Assembly: GCA_947629175.1 (NCBI GenBank)
Contig: CANRCT010000027.1
Location: 1 to 45,131, forward strand
DNA: 45,131 nt
Direction: 5' to 3'
From: an uncultured Muribaculaceae bacterium
GTDB taxonomy: Bacteria > Bacteroidota > Bacteroidia > Bacteroidales > Muribaculaceae
Both the position numbers and the translations under genes were made by a program. This document shows, piece after piece, positions 24,644 through 33,874 of the stretch; the stretch's first letter is position 1, and each line of letters begins with the position of its first letter. Below the pieces are notes generated by a model. The model did not search any database, had not been told where the DNA came from, and saw only the letters and a list, made by a program, of their open reading frames with translations.

Positions 24644-25042
24644 ATGGACAAACCCATCATTATCGACCTCCCAAAATTTCTCGACCGCCGCGGCAACCTC
24701 TCCTTTGCAGAACAGTTGAAGCACGTACCGTTCGAGATCCGCCGCACCTACTGGATCTACGACGTTCCCGGAGGCGAATCGCGCGGAGGTCACGCCTATA
24801 AGGAAAACGAAGAATTCATCATCGCCCTCTCCGGAGCCTTCGACGTCAAGCTCACCGACGGACAGCAGACATCCACCTTCACCCTCAACCGATCGTATTA
24901 CGGACTCTACGTGCCCAAAGGCTACTGGCGCCAGATGAGCAACTTCTCCACCAACTCCCTCGCCCTCATTCTCGCCTCCACTCCCTACGATCCCGACGAC
25001 TACGAAAACGACTTCGATTCATTCATAAACTCACGGCGATGA
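24644..25042 (+). CDS. fdtA: dTDP-4-keto-6-deoxyhexose 3,4-ketoisomerase, first copy
   Basis: A 132-residue single-domain cupin of the FdtA/QdtA/WxcM-like family. FLDRRGNLSFAEQ, the RRTYWIYDVPGGESRGGHAYKE stretch (in parts, with the active-site His in RGGHAY) and LNRSYYGLYVPKGYWRQM are all family features. It isomerises dTDP-4-keto-6-deoxyglucose to the 3-keto form, the step before 3-amination. It overlaps the second copy by 4 bases. The aminotransferase and acetyltransferase of the same pathway come 2-3 kb later, after an inserted cassette. RmlA and RmlB, which supply the substrate, are not in the window. Confidence 0.88.
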   Translation: MDKPIIIDLPKFLDRRGNLSFAEQLKHVPFEIRRTYWIYDVPGGESRGGHAYKENEEFIIALSGAFDVKLTDGQQTSTFTLNRSYYGLYVPKGYWRQMSNFSTNSLALILASTPYDPDDYENDFDSFINSRR

Positions 25043-25479
25043 AGAAATCAAAAGTCTACGACTGCTCCATGATAGAGTTCAGCCGCCATCATAGCGACCG
25101 CAAGGGCAACTTAAGCGTGGTTGAAAACGGACTGACAGTACCTTTCGACGTCAAGCGCACTTATTACCTCTACGACGTTCCGGGCGGAGAATCCCGCGGC
25201 GGCCACGCCCACCGCGACCTCAGCCAGCTCATCATAGCCGCTTCAGGCAGCTTCACCGTCACCCTCGACGACGGCGAAGTCCGCCGCACCTTTTTCCTCA
25301 ACCGCCCCTACCAGGGACTCTACATCGTCCCCGGCATCTGGCGAACCCTCGACGACTTCTCCTCCGGCGCCGTCTGCCTCGTCCTCGCCTCCGACATCTA
25401 CACCGAAGCCGACTATATCCGCAGCTACGACGAATTCATAAAAGAGAAACATCAAGCGAGCAATACTAATCAATTATGA
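25039..25479 (+). CDS. fdtA: dTDP-4-keto-6-deoxyhexose 3,4-ketoisomerase, second copy
   Basis: A 146-residue paralogue of the gene before it, with the same RRGNLS-type start (HHSDRKGNLSVVENG), YYLYDVPGGESRGGHAHRDL and LNRPYQGLYIVPGIWRTL. The active-site His is preserved in RGGHAHR. Tandem copies may give different C4 stereochemistry (FdtA-type to galacto, QdtA-type to gluco products), act as a heteromer, or be a simple duplication. The 4-base ATGA overlap with the HAD gene marks the border where GC-rich sequence changes to AT-rich. Confidence 0.87.
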   Translation: MKKSKVYDCSMIEFSRHHSDRKGNLSVVENGLTVPFDVKRTYYLYDVPGGESRGGHAHRDLSQLIIAASGSFTVTLDDGEVRRTFFLNRPYQGLYIVPGIWRTLDDFSSGAVCLVLASDIYTEADYIRSYDEFIKEKHQASNTNQL

Positions 25480-26072
25480 AGTTCCTATTCGATTTAGATG
25501 GCACTGTTTCCTCTGAAGAGACCCTACCAATAATTGCTTCGCATTTTAATATCGAGGATCAAATCACCGCTTTGACTATGGAAACGGTCAAGGGGAATAT
25601 CCCGTTTATAGAAAGTTTTATAAGACGAGTCAATATTTTAGGGACTTATTCTGTCACAGAAATCGCTGAGCTCTTAAATCATGTGAATGTCTATCCCCTT
25701 ATCACTGATTTTATAAAAACACATAAAAAGGAATGCATCATAGTTACGGGGAATTTGGAATGTTGGTGTCAGAAACTAACAAGTCGCTTTGATTGTGAAT
25801 CTTATTTTTCACAATGTATCGTTGAAGATGATAAGGTGATTAAATTGACCTCAATTCTTCGGAAAGAGCAAATCGTTGACAAATACAGAGCATTAGGCGA
25901 AACTATCGTTTTTATCGGAGATGGGAACAATGATTTGGAAGCCATGCGCCATGCGGACATTTCAATTGCTACAGGATTGACACATAGGCCGGCACGAAGT
26001 CTTTATGCAATAGCCGATTATATTATATTTAACGAAAAAGCATTATGTCGTCAACTAAATCAGTTGTTATAA
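25476..26072 (+). CDS. HAD-IB family phosphatase (SerB-like)
   Basis: A 198-residue HAD hydrolase. Motif I FDLDGTVS gives nucleophile D6 and acid D8, motif II is VTGN near residue 90, and motif IV GDGNNDLEA is near 148-156. The small helical cap is like that of phosphoserine phosphatase. The substrate is unknown; a phosphorylated amino acid or C3-C4 acid would fit the family. It overlaps the second fdtA by 4 bases and the nucleotidyltransferase by 28 bases, so the products are probably used together. It is the first of a three-gene AT-rich cassette inserted between fdtA and fdtC. Confidence 0.82.
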   Translation: MKFLFDLDGTVSSEETLPIIASHFNIEDQITALTMETVKGNIPFIESFIRRVNILGTYSVTEIAELLNHVNVYPLITDFIKTHKKECIIVTGNLECWCQKLTSRFDCESYFSQCIVEDDKVIKLTSILRKEQIVDKYRALGETIVFIGDGNNDLEAMRHADISIATGLTHRPARSLYAIADYIIFNEKALCRQLNQLL

Positions 26073-26686
26073 GTTGTGCTGGGATTGGTTCCAGATTAGG
26101 ATTAGGACTAACAAAAGCGCTGGTCAAAATCAACGGTGAATCGCTGATTGCACATCAGCTAAGGTTATTCAAGAATGTTGAAGACTTGAGAATTGTAGTA
26201 GGATTTCAGGCTAATGAAATCATTGAGGAAGTATTAAGATATAGATCTGATGTAACATTTATATTTAATCATCATTATTTTGAAACTAAAACGGGTGCTA
26301 GTTTCTATTTAGGAGCAAAGCATGCGAATAATTTCATTATAGAATGGGACGGTGATCTTTTAGTACACCCTGACGATGTAAACAAGATACTATCAGTTGA
26401 AGATGAGTTTATCTGTTATTCCGATATCACTTCAGATGATGCAGTGTATGTAAAAACAGACGAATATGGCTATGTAACTGAATTCTCAAGAAAGGAAGGA
26501 GATTTTGAATGGACTGGTCCAGCTTGTATTAATAAGAAACACCTGTTTTACTGCACTCAGAATGTCTATAATATGTTTGAGCCGTATCTCCCGATGAAAG
26601 GTATCAAAATTCGAGCATATGACATCGACACTTATGATGATTATCTTAGGGTATCAGAAATAGTCAAATCCTGGAAATTATGGTAG
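26045..26686 (+). CDS. LicC-like nucleotidyltransferase
   Basis: A 213-residue protein with the sugar/alcohol-phosphate nucleotidyltransferase fold. The glycine loop is VVISCAGIGSRLG (a Cys replaces the usual Ala), followed by TKALVKINGESLI. IIEWDGDLLVHPDD carries the metal aspartates and YDIDTYDDY is the C-terminal acidic motif. Size and motifs are nearer to phosphocholine cytidylyltransferase than to glucose-1-phosphate enzymes. It probably makes a CDP-activated small molecule. It overlaps the HAD gene by 28 bases and the racemase by 7. The glycerophosphotransferase-like enzyme at 28988-30286 may use its product. Confidence 0.8.
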   Translation: MSSTKSVVISCAGIGSRLGLGLTKALVKINGESLIAHQLRLFKNVEDLRIVVGFQANEIIEEVLRYRSDVTFIFNHHYFETKTGASFYLGAKHANNFIIEWDGDLLVHPDDVNKILSVEDEFICYSDITSDDAVYVKTDEYGYVTEFSRKEGDFEWTGPACINKKHLFYCTQNVYNMFEPYLPMKGIKIRAYDIDTYDDYLRVSEIVKSWKLW

Positions 26687-27441
26687 GAGTAATTGGTGCA
26701 AACGGTGTTGCTGCAACAAATCGGCTATGCACCCTTATTGAAGAGAAATTAACACAAATGGGTGCCTACAGAGATGCACATCATCCGGAAATGTTGATTT
26801 TTCAGGCAACACAGGCGCCAAGCAGAAGTCTGTATTTAGAAGGAAGAGGTCCGAGTTTTATTGATGATTATATAAACATCGGACGCAAGATGAAAACCTT
26901 CGGATGTGATGAAATTTGCATGTGTTGCAATACAGCACACTATGCTATAGATCAAATCTCTAATGCGGTAGATGTTGCATTCACCGATATCATCACCTTG
27001 ACAGTCAGCGCGTTGCCCGACGGGGGGGGGTATGGCATTATGTGTAGTGACGGATGTCGTAAATTTGGCATCTATGACATGAGAATAAAACACCTTGAAA
27101 AAAATGGCAGGATCATATACCCGGATGAAGATTATCAGAAAAAGGTCACTCGTGGCATATGTAATGCGAAGAATTCAAATAGGTTCCTTCCCCCAGACAA
27201 TGAAGAGTCACCACAGAATTGTTTCATTAGCGCTTGTCGTAATTTAATTAGTTTAGGTGCCAAAACGATCATTTCAGGTTGCACGGATATCAATGCTGTG
27301 TTTGATAGCAAAATATTTAAACAGACATTCCCCAATATTGGATACGTTGACAGTCTGCAATGTATGGCAGACTATATCGTTGAAAAACATATCGCGACAT
27401 CCCCATATTGGAGTAATAATGAAATTCACGAACGACAATGA
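26680..27441 (+). CDS. Aspartate/glutamate racemase family protein
   Basis: A 253-residue member of the cofactor-independent Asp/Glu/hydantoin racemase family. The two catalytic cysteines are present: C83 in MCCNTAH and C201 in [11 protein letters not shown], where Asp replaces the more usual Glu after the CT. The likely product is a D-amino acid or an inverted hydroxy acid for attachment to the glycan. Housekeeping MurI would not be placed in a capsule operon and has a different N-terminus. Codons 115-117 are a run of nine G (27022-27030), a possible slippage site that would shift the frame before the second catalytic cysteine. It overlaps the acetyltransferase gene by 4 bases. Confidence 0.8.
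   Translation: MVGVIGANGVAATNRLCTLIEEKLTQMGAYRDAHHPEMLIFQATQAPSRSLYLEGRGPSFIDDYINIGRKMKTFGCDEICMCCNTAHYAIDQISNAVDVAFTDIITLTVSALPDGGGYGIMCSDGCRKFGIYDMRIKHLEKNGRIIYPDEDYQKKVTRGICNAKNSNRFLPPDNEESPQNCFISACRNLISLGAKTIISGCTDINAVFDSKIFKQTFPNIGYVDSLQCMADYIVEKHIATSPYWSNNEIHERQ
27022..27030 (+). repeat. Nine-G homopolymer inside the racemase gene
   Basis: A run of nine G after CGA C encodes Gly115-Gly117. It is the only such G tract noticed in the window and stands out in AT-rich sequence. At nine G the racemase frame is open; eight or ten would truncate it before C201. Confidence 0.85.
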
Positions 27442-27893
27442 TACATCCGCTTGCTGACGTCAAATCGATTGCAGTTGGAGAAGGCACCAACATATGGCAA
27501 TTCTGCGTTGTATTTCCTGATGCCGTAATTGGCAAAAATTGCAATTTATGCGCTGGTGTATTAATTGAAAACAATGTAATTGTCGGCAATAACGTTACGA
27601 TAAAAAGTGGTGTCCAACTTTGGGATGGCTTGAGGGTTGAAGATGACGTTTTCATAGGGCCTAATGTAACATTTACAAACGATCCATTCCCGAGATCAAA
27701 AAAATATCCCGACTCGTTTCCCATAACAACAATAAAAAAAGGTGCCAGCATTGGTGCCAATTCGACAATTCTACCAGGAGTCACTATCGGAGAAAAAGCA
27801 ATGATCGGAGCGGGCAGCATTGTCACTCATGATGTGCCAGCTGGAGAACTTTGGTTGGGTGCCCCCGCACGGTTCTTTAGAAAAATCGATTGA
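27438..27893 (+). CDS. fdtC: Hexapeptide-repeat N-acetyltransferase (FdtC/QdtC-like)
   Basis: A 151-residue left-handed beta-helix acyltransferase: [42 protein letters not shown], the [20 protein letters not shown] loop and the cap [16 protein letters not shown] with the inserted loop is usual in WbpD/QdtC/FdtC enzymes that acetylate the amino group of nucleotide-linked amino sugars. Next to fdtB, it should turn dTDP-3-amino-3,6-dideoxyhexose into its N-acetyl form (Fuc3NAc or Qui3NAc). It overlaps the racemase by 4 bases and lies 3 bases before fdtB. Confidence 0.85.
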   Translation: MIHPLADVKSIAVGEGTNIWQFCVVFPDAVIGKNCNLCAGVLIENNVIVGNNVTIKSGVQLWDGLRVEDDVFIGPNVTFTNDPFPRSKKYPDSFPITTIKKGASIGANSTILPGVTIGEKAMIGAGSIVTHDVPAGELWLGAPARFFRKID

Positions 27894-27896
27894 ACA

Positions 27897-28997
27897 ATGA
27901 TAAAATTTCTTGATCTTGAGAAAGTCACCGCGAGCCACGGCGACGAAATCCGCGAGGCAGTAAGCCGCGTGGTCAACTCCGGCTGGTATCTGCAGGGCAA
28001 AGAGAACGAAAAGTTTGAAAAAGACTACGCCGATTACATCGGCACCAGCTATGCCGTAGGCTGCGCCAACGGACTCGACGCACTCATCTGGATACTCCGA
28101 GCCTATGTGGAAATGGGAGTCATGAAGCCCGGCGACGAAGTCATCGTCCCCGCCAACACCTACATCGCCACCATCCTCGCCATCACGGAGAACGGCCTCG
28201 TGCCCGTCCTCGTAGAGCCCGACATAGCCACCTATCAGATCGACCCGGCGCGCATCGAGGCGGCCATCACGCCCCGCACCCGCGCCATCATGATCGTGCA
28301 CCTCTACGGCCAGTGCGCCTACACCGACGAGATAGGCTGCATCTGCAAAGAGCACGGCCTGAAACTGATCGAAGACAACGCCCAGGCCCACGGATGCCTC
28401 TTCAACGGCCGCCGCACCGGCTCGCTCGGCGACGCCGCCGGCCACAGCTTCTATCCCGGCAAGAATCTCGGAGCCCTAGGCGACGGCGGAGCAGTCACCA
28501 CCGACGACGAAGAGCTCGCCCGCACCGTCCGCGCCCTCGCCAACTACGGCTCCACGCGCAAGTACGTGTTCAAATACGTAGGCCGCAACTCCCGCCTCGA
28601 CGAGATCCAGGCCGCCGTGCTCGGCGTGAAGCTCCGTCACCTCGACGCCGACAACGCCCGCCGCAAGCAGATAGCCCGCATGTACGTCGACGGCATCACC
28701 AACCCCGCAATCATTCTCCCGCAGATTCCCGACGCGGACGCCCACGTGTTCCACATCTTCCCGATCCGTACCGAGCGCCGCGACGAGCTGCAGAAGTATC
28801 TCGCCGACAACGGCGTGCAGACCATCATCCACTACCCCATTCCTCCCCACCGTCAGGAATGCTACCCTCAGCTCCACCACCTCTCCCTTCCCGTCTCCGA
28901 GCAGATCCACGCCCAGGAGCTCTCCCTCCCCATCTCCCCCGTGATGCCCGACGCCGAAGTCGCCGCAGTAATCCGCCTCATCAATCAATGGAAGTAA
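27897..28997 (+). CDS. fdtB: DegT/DnrJ/EryC1 aminotransferase (FdtB-like)
   Basis: A 366-residue sugar aminotransferase. PLP lysine K189 is in [15 protein letters not shown], and D160/Q163 in IEDNAQAHG hold the cofactor. [10 protein letters not shown] and the C-terminal [12 protein letters not shown] are typical of the FdtB/QdtB group. It aminates C3 of the 3-keto sugar made by FdtA. The gene is GC-rich, unlike the cassette before it and the glycerophosphotransferase-like gene after it. Its reverse and shifted frames stay open for long stretches only because of this composition. It overlaps the next gene by 10 bases. Confidence 0.9.
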   Translation: MIKFLDLEKVTASHGDEIREAVSRVVNSGWYLQGKENEKFEKDYADYIGTSYAVGCANGLDALIWILRAYVEMGVMKPGDEVIVPANTYIATILAITENGLVPVLVEPDIATYQIDPARIEAAITPRTRAIMIVHLYGQCAYTDEIGCICKEHGLKLIEDNAQAHGCLFNGRRTGSLGDAAGHSFYPGKNLGALGDGGAVTTDDEELARTVRALANYGSTRKYVFKYVGRNSRLDEIQAAVLGVKLRHLDADNARRKQIARMYVDGITNPAIILPQIPDADAHVFHIFPIRTERRDELQKYLADNGVQTIIHYPIPPHRQECYPQLHHLSLPVSEQIHAQELSLPISPVMPDAEVAAVIRLINQWK

Positions 28998-30286
28998 AAG
29001 CAATCGTAAAAAAAATAATACCTTCAAAAGTGCGTTCGTACATGCGGATGTCAATTACACCAATAATTGAATGGTATTTAATAAACACGGCTCAACAACA
29101 CCTTGCGTCCGCATTAAAAAGATCACAAAGAAAGGCCGTGGATAAGCCTGTTAAGGTAATTTTTTTTGTTTTAATGAGTTCAACTTGGAAATTTGATAAA
29201 CTATATGAGCTATTTAGCCAAGATTCCCGCTATCAACCAATGATTTTAGTCTGTCCCGTCTTTGGGTTTTGCGACAATAATGAGCAACCATTTATCGAAG
29301 AAACTTACACCTATTTCCAATCTAAAGGATATCATGTTCAAAAAGCGATTGAGAACGGAACTTTCGTTGATGTAAAAAAACAGTTAAACCCTGATATAAT
29401 AGTTTTTACCAATCCCTATTTGAACCACCCTAAATATGATATAAAGAATTATAGAAACACATTGACTATTTATACCCAATATGGATATACGATAACAGAT
29501 AAATTTGATATCACTTGTGATGGATTAATGGAAAATCTTGTATGGAGATATTATACAGATACTCCATATATTCACAAGATCACTCTACAAAAATCAAGAA
29601 GAAAAGGGAAGAATGCTGTATGTTTCGGATTTTCCGGAATTGATGTATTCCTTAATAATCCAAAAAAATACGATGGGTGGAAAGATTGTGGAGGGAAAAG
29701 ATGCAGAATCATATGGGGTCCGCATCATACGATCTGTAATTACAATACCATGTTAAACAAATCTTCTTTCTTAGAATATTCTGATTTTATGTTTGAAATG
29801 GCCACTAAATACCATGACAAAATTCAAATAGCTTTTAAGCCGCATCCGCTTCTAAAACATAGATTGGAAATCATTTGGGGAAAAGAAAAAACTGAAAAGT
29901 ATTATGACAGATGGGCTCACCTTTCCAATGGACAGCTGGAAACCGGAGGATACGTCGATCTATTTCTCACTTCAGATGCAATAATGCATGATAGTGGTTC
30001 TTTTATATTTGAATACTTATTTATTGACAAACCTGCATTATATCTAACCAATGGGTCACAAATAGAGACTGATTTGAATTCACTGGCAGTCTCTGCAATA
30101 TCACAGTGTTATGATATTGCTAGAGATGAAAAAGATATTGAAAATTTTATCATTTCAGTTATCGAAGGTAAAGATAATAAGCGTGAGGTTAGGAATAAGT
30201 TTCTTACAGAAAACCTGATGCCACCAAATGGGTTAACTGCTTCCGAAAATATTTTTAATGACATCACAACGCAAATTTTTCGTTGA
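28988..30286 (+). CDS. CDP-glycerol glycerophosphotransferase-like protein (TagB/TagF family)
   Basis: A 432-residue protein from the ATG at 28988. The open frame extends much further upstream only because it is shadowed by fdtB. The C-terminal half shows TagF-like features: [47 protein letters not shown] (in parts), with the conserved HDS and the Ser/Glu after it. The N-terminal half with [18 protein letters not shown] and YTQYGY is the GT-B-like partner domain. These enzymes transfer a polyol phosphate from its CDP form to a glycan. With a LicC-like nucleotidyltransferase in the same operon, a phospho-linked substituent or backbone in the operon R glycan is likely. Confidence 0.8.
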   Translation: MEVKAIVKKIIPSKVRSYMRMSITPIIEWYLINTAQQHLASALKRSQRKAVDKPVKVIFFVLMSSTWKFDKLYELFSQDSRYQPMILVCPVFGFCDNNEQPFIEETYTYFQSKGYHVQKAIENGTFVDVKKQLNPDIIVFTNPYLNHPKYDIKNYRNTLTIYTQYGYTITDKFDITCDGLMENLVWRYYTDTPYIHKITLQKSRRKGKNAVCFGFSGIDVFLNNPKKYDGWKDCGGKRCRIIWGPHHTICNYNTMLNKSSFLEYSDFMFEMATKYHDKIQIAFKPHPLLKHRLEIIWGKEKTEKYYDRWAHLSNGQLETGGYVDLFLTSDAIMHDSGSFIFEYLFIDKPALYLTNGSQIETDLNSLAVSAISQCYDIARDEKDIENFIISVIEGKDNKREVRNKFLTENLMPPNGLTASENIFNDITTQIFR

Positions 30287-30290
30287 AGAC

Positions 30291-31391
30291 ATGAATGTGG
30301 TAAAAATTTCTCTATTATCTTTGTTCATAATATTGATTTGGGGATGTGATGATCAAGATAAGGTCAATCAAATAATGGAAATTGATGCCGAGTTTTACGA
30401 ATCGGCGTTTTCTGTTTATCCACAATTGAATGACACCATCAATGTCGCTGAGTCGATGTCAGGTACAGCGACAAATTCACTCAACAGAATTGTGATACAT
30501 AATCCTTATAAAAACAAAGCGTCCCTCAGTCTTAAAGGAGCCATGCACAATCATACTGAAAATTCAGCACCTATTGACGGATATAAATCAGGGACACCAA
30601 AATGGACAGCCGAAAAATTCAGGGATGAGGGAGGATTTGATTTTTATACCATCACTGATCACAATTATGTCACACCTGATCCGCAAGTAGATGGCATCGT
30701 CTGGATGGGAGCCGCTGTAGAAGACACTAAATTGGATAACGACGGGCAGCATCTTGTGATATATAATCTTCCCGATGGATATGAATTCAGGGACATCAAT
30801 AGCGACATCAATACATTAGTTGCACATTATCACTCACTTGGGGCACTTGTCAGCTACGCACATCCCGACTGGCCCAGACAATTTCAGCAGCAGGAAAAAA
30901 TCGAGGCAATCAAACGTATTGATTTTGTAGAGGTATTCAATTGCCAAGATGGTTCCATCAGAGCATATAACACATTGCTAAAAAAGGGGCCAGTCGGGGC
31001 GTTCGGTACAGACGATTTCCATTATAATCCTTCAGCCTATTCTGAAAACAAATATTTCGACAAATCCTATATTATTGTTCATGCGAAAGCTAAAGCACGT
31101 GAAGAAATTTGGGATGCAATTCTTCAAGGAGCTTTTTACGCTTCAACTGGCGCCCGAATGGACATCACCTCATTAAGGAATATCGTTACTGTCAGAACGC
31201 AAAAACCGTCAACCATTGAATTTTTAGCTGATAACACTAAGAAAGCAGCCGATAACATAACTCTAAAACAAGAGACTGATACTTACGAGTCAGATTATAC
31301 GATTGACGGTAAGAATACCATAATATGGATTAAGGTATCTAATGACGACGGCCAAGCGATAAGCCAGGCGATAAGGGTCAAACATCTTTAA
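30291..31391 (+). CDS. PHP-domain lipoprotein
   Basis: About 366 residues. I start it at the ATG at 30291, which gives a lipoprotein signal: MNVVKISLLSLFIILIWGC with Cys at 19 and acidic residues after it, as seen in exported Bacteroidota lipoproteins. The mature part has PHP metal motifs: AMHNHTENS, YTITDHNYV, SYAHPDWP and FGTDDFHYN. PHP domains are metal-dependent phosphoesterases. On the cell surface or in the periplasm it could cut or edit phosphodiester links in the glycan. It may be linked to the phosphotransferase just before it (4-base gap). I know no named capsule gene of this kind. Its stop overlaps the flippase start (TAATG). Confidence 0.75.
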   Translation: MNVVKISLLSLFIILIWGCDDQDKVNQIMEIDAEFYESAFSVYPQLNDTINVAESMSGTATNSLNRIVIHNPYKNKASLSLKGAMHNHTENSAPIDGYKSGTPKWTAEKFRDEGGFDFYTITDHNYVTPDPQVDGIVWMGAAVEDTKLDNDGQHLVIYNLPDGYEFRDINSDINTLVAHYHSLGALVSYAHPDWPRQFQQQEKIEAIKRIDFVEVFNCQDGSIRAYNTLLKKGPVGAFGTDDFHYNPSAYSENKYFDKSYIIVHAKAKAREEIWDAILQGAFYASTGARMDITSLRNIVTVRTQKPSTIEFLADNTKKAADNITLKQETDTYESDYTIDGKNTIIWIKVSNDDGQAISQAIRVKHL

Positions 31392-32839
31392 TGGGAGAAC
31401 TTAAGGATAAAGCTGTTAAAGGCGTTTTCTGGAGCGCCGTTGACAAGGGAGGAGTCAAAGCGATCTCTTTCATTGTCAGTATTATCATAGCACGAATCCT
31501 TTCGCCGGATGATTATGGGACAATTGGGATGATATTGGTATTCATAAATATCTCCAATATCATTATCGACAGCGGCATCAGTCAGGCACTTGTTCAAAGA
31601 AAAGACCGCTCTGACACCGACATGTCCACAGCATTTTTTTTCAATATCGCGATCGGGGTCCTTTGTTACTTTCTACTTTTCATTCTGGCTCCAGCGATAT
31701 CACGATTTTACAATGTGGCGGAGCTTACTCCGATCTTAAGAGTTCTCGGCATAGTGCTCATATTCAATTCTCTCGCTACCGTGCAGCGCGCCAATCTTCT
31801 GATCAAGCTTGATTTTAAGACAATGGCGGCGGTCAACCTTGTGGGTGTCATTGTCAGTGCCGGCGTGGGACTCTGTTCCGCTTATTCAGGATTTGGAGTG
31901 TGGGCGCTTGTATTCCAACAGCTGACATTGAGTGTCACCGTGACAGGTGTGTTTTGGCTATTGGGGAAATGGCGTCCCTTTATGTGTTTTTCAACCCAAT
32001 CGTTCAGACACCTATGGCATTTCGGAAATAAGTTGCTGATAGCAGGACTTGTCGCGACTATTTTGCGCGAAATATACTCAATGACTATAGGCAAATTCTA
32101 TCATAAGGCAGAACTCGGTTTTTATTCCCGGGCTGTGCAGACTACTGATATGGTGGCTTATACTACGTATGACGTCATTAATGCTGTTTCATTTCCGATA
32201 TTAAGCACACTTCAGGATGACAGAACGCGTCTTATCTCAATATACAGCCGAATGCTTGCAATGACTGCATTTATAATCTTTCCGATTATGACTATGCTTG
32301 CCGTTCTTGCCGAGCCACTCGTCAGTGTATTACTTACAGATAAATGGCTTCCGGCTGTGGTGCTTATTCAGTGGCTCTGTTTCGCAAGAGTGTTTACTCC
32401 TATCAGTGCTCTCAATATGAATATTCTAAATGCTGTAGGCCGCAGCGATCTGTTTATGAAACTTGATTTTTCCAAAACGCCATTAATTATAATCGCTATG
32501 ATCATTACCATTCCGATAGGAGTAAAAGCAATAATCATAGGCGATTTCATTATTTCTTTTATATGCTATTTCATCAATGCTTATCTTCCAGGAAGAATGT
32601 TTGGCTTCGGAATCAAAGCACAATGGGTGATTTTTTATAGAATAGTGATCGCGACCGCGATTATGGCATTATGCGGAAGCCTTGTCGTTCATTTTGTAAC
32701 TAACAAATTACTGGCACTGATAATTGGCAGTTTTATGTGTTTAACTATCTATATCCTTTGTGCCAAAACCTTAAAGATCACGCAGTTGCAGGAGTTATCT
32801 GAAATTGCACTCACCAAATTGAAGGCATTCAAAATCTGA
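31391..32839 (+). CDS. wzx: Wzx-type flippase of operon R (WzxC-like)
   Basis: A 482-residue membrane protein with about 12-14 helices. The start, LKDKAVKGVFWSAVDKGG and IIIARILSPDDYGTIGMI, and the loop SGISQALVQRKDRSDTDMST are typical of the WzxC/PST flippase branch. It should export the repeat unit of operon R. It belongs to another branch than the operon L flippase, which supports two separate polysaccharides. A 69-base gap separates it from the next glycosyltransferase. Confidence 0.88.
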   Translation: MGELKDKAVKGVFWSAVDKGGVKAISFIVSIIIARILSPDDYGTIGMILVFINISNIIIDSGISQALVQRKDRSDTDMSTAFFFNIAIGVLCYFLLFILAPAISRFYNVAELTPILRVLGIVLIFNSLATVQRANLLIKLDFKTMAAVNLVGVIVSAGVGLCSAYSGFGVWALVFQQLTLSVTVTGVFWLLGKWRPFMCFSTQSFRHLWHFGNKLLIAGLVATILREIYSMTIGKFYHKAELGFYSRAVQTTDMVAYTTYDVINAVSFPILSTLQDDRTRLISIYSRMLAMTAFIIFPIMTMLAVLAEPLVSVLLTDKWLPAVVLIQWLCFARVFTPISALNMNILNAVGRSDLFMKLDFSKTPLIIIAMIITIPIGVKAIIIGDFIISFICYFINAYLPGRMFGFGIKAQWVIFYRIVIATAIMALCGSLVVHFVTNKLLALIIGSFMCLTIYILCAKTLKITQLQELSEIALTKLKAFKI

Positions 32840-32908
32840 TGTTTGTCTATAGCATGACATCTAAGCAACTTTCATAAATTCTCTTAAGCATCGGGCATCT
32901 CATATTTA

Positions 32909-33874
32909 ATGAAACTTTCCGTCGTTGTTTTAACATATAATCAAGAGGATACAATCAGACAAACACTCGATAGCATTCTCTCGCAAGAGCATCCATATTC
33001 GATGGAAATAATCGTGGCCGACGATGCGTCAAGTGACAAGACTCCGGAGATCATCGCAGAATACGCCACCAGATACCCTAATATTATCAAACCCATACTT
33101 CGCGATAAAAATTTAGGATTAATCGGCAATTATTTTGACGCAATATCGCATTGCTCCGGAGAGTATATAGCCGGCTGTGCTGGGGATGACTATTGGCTAC
33201 CAGATAAAATCATCACCCAGATATCTTTTATGGATTCTCATGCTGAATGCGTTTTAACTTATGGAAACGCAATAGTTGAAAATCAAAGTAGTCATAAAGC
33301 AGCCGATATAATTATTGGTATGGAAGACAACTCTTTTTCTGAGTTCATGAATGGCAATCATATTGCAGCTGTTACTCTTTGTTTTAAGAGAACTATCATG
33401 GATAGATATGTAAATATAATTAAACCCACTTCAAAAAGTTGGATCATGGAAGACTTCCCTTTTATATTATGGATCTCTCTACATTATAGCATTCATTGGA
33501 TTAATAAAGAATTAGCTGTTTATCGCATAAAGGATGAAAGTCTATCTCACTCTCATCATAGTGATAGACAATTAATTTTTGAACAAAATGATTTTTCAAT
33601 TCGGGAATTCTTCTTATCTAAATGGATGGAAACTAACCCACCAGACAAAGCCTATTATAATCTATATTGTGCTCAACGAATTGCAATTTTAAACGGGAAT
33701 CGTTGTATAAAAGCACTTGACATTAATGTTAAACAACTATATCGATCCACGATTTCTTTTAAACTTAAAACAAAAACATTAATATTAAATAAATGTCCCA
33801 TAATATACAAAACACTAAACCTTATCAAATATGGACATGACAAAAATTTGAAAACATCGAATTTAGGAGTATAA
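32909..33874 (+). CDS. Family 2 glycosyltransferase with IS-derived C-terminus
   Basis: A 321-residue GT2 enzyme: LSVVVLTYNQEDTIRQ, IIVADDASSDKT and the acidic GCAGDDYW at about 89-96, then WIMEDFPFILWIS. The catalytic domain looks complete. The last 13 or so residues (about 33838-33874) are encoded antisense to the end of a transposase, so the original 3' end was cut by an insertion and replaced. A stray piece that reads like a glycosyltransferase C-terminus lies 460 bases further on (34339-34389). The enzyme may still work because only the variable tail changed. Confidence 0.82.
   Translation: MKLSVVVLTYNQEDTIRQTLDSILSQEHPYSMEIIVADDASSDKTPEIIAEYATRYPNIIKPILRDKNLGLIGNYFDAISHCSGEYIAGCAGDDYWLPDKIITQISFMDSHAECVLTYGNAIVENQSSHKAADIIIGMEDNSFSEFMNGNHIAAVTLCFKRTIMDRYVNIIKPTSKSWIMEDFPFILWISLHYSIHWINKELAVYRIKDESLSHSHHSDRQLIFEQNDFSIREFFLSKWMETNPPDKAYYNLYCAQRIAILNGNRCIKALDINVKQLYRSTISFKLKTKTLILNKCPIIYKTLNLIKYGHDKNLKTSNLGV

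Noticed and set aside
24160-24801. A 213-residue Arg/Pro/His-rich frame over the NusG-like gene
   Set aside because: It is a composition shadow of the GC-rich gene in another frame.
28313-28987. Long N-terminal extension of the glycerophosphotransferase-like frame
   Set aside because: It is Arg/Pro-rich out-of-frame translation of fdtB; the real protein starts at the ATG at 28988.
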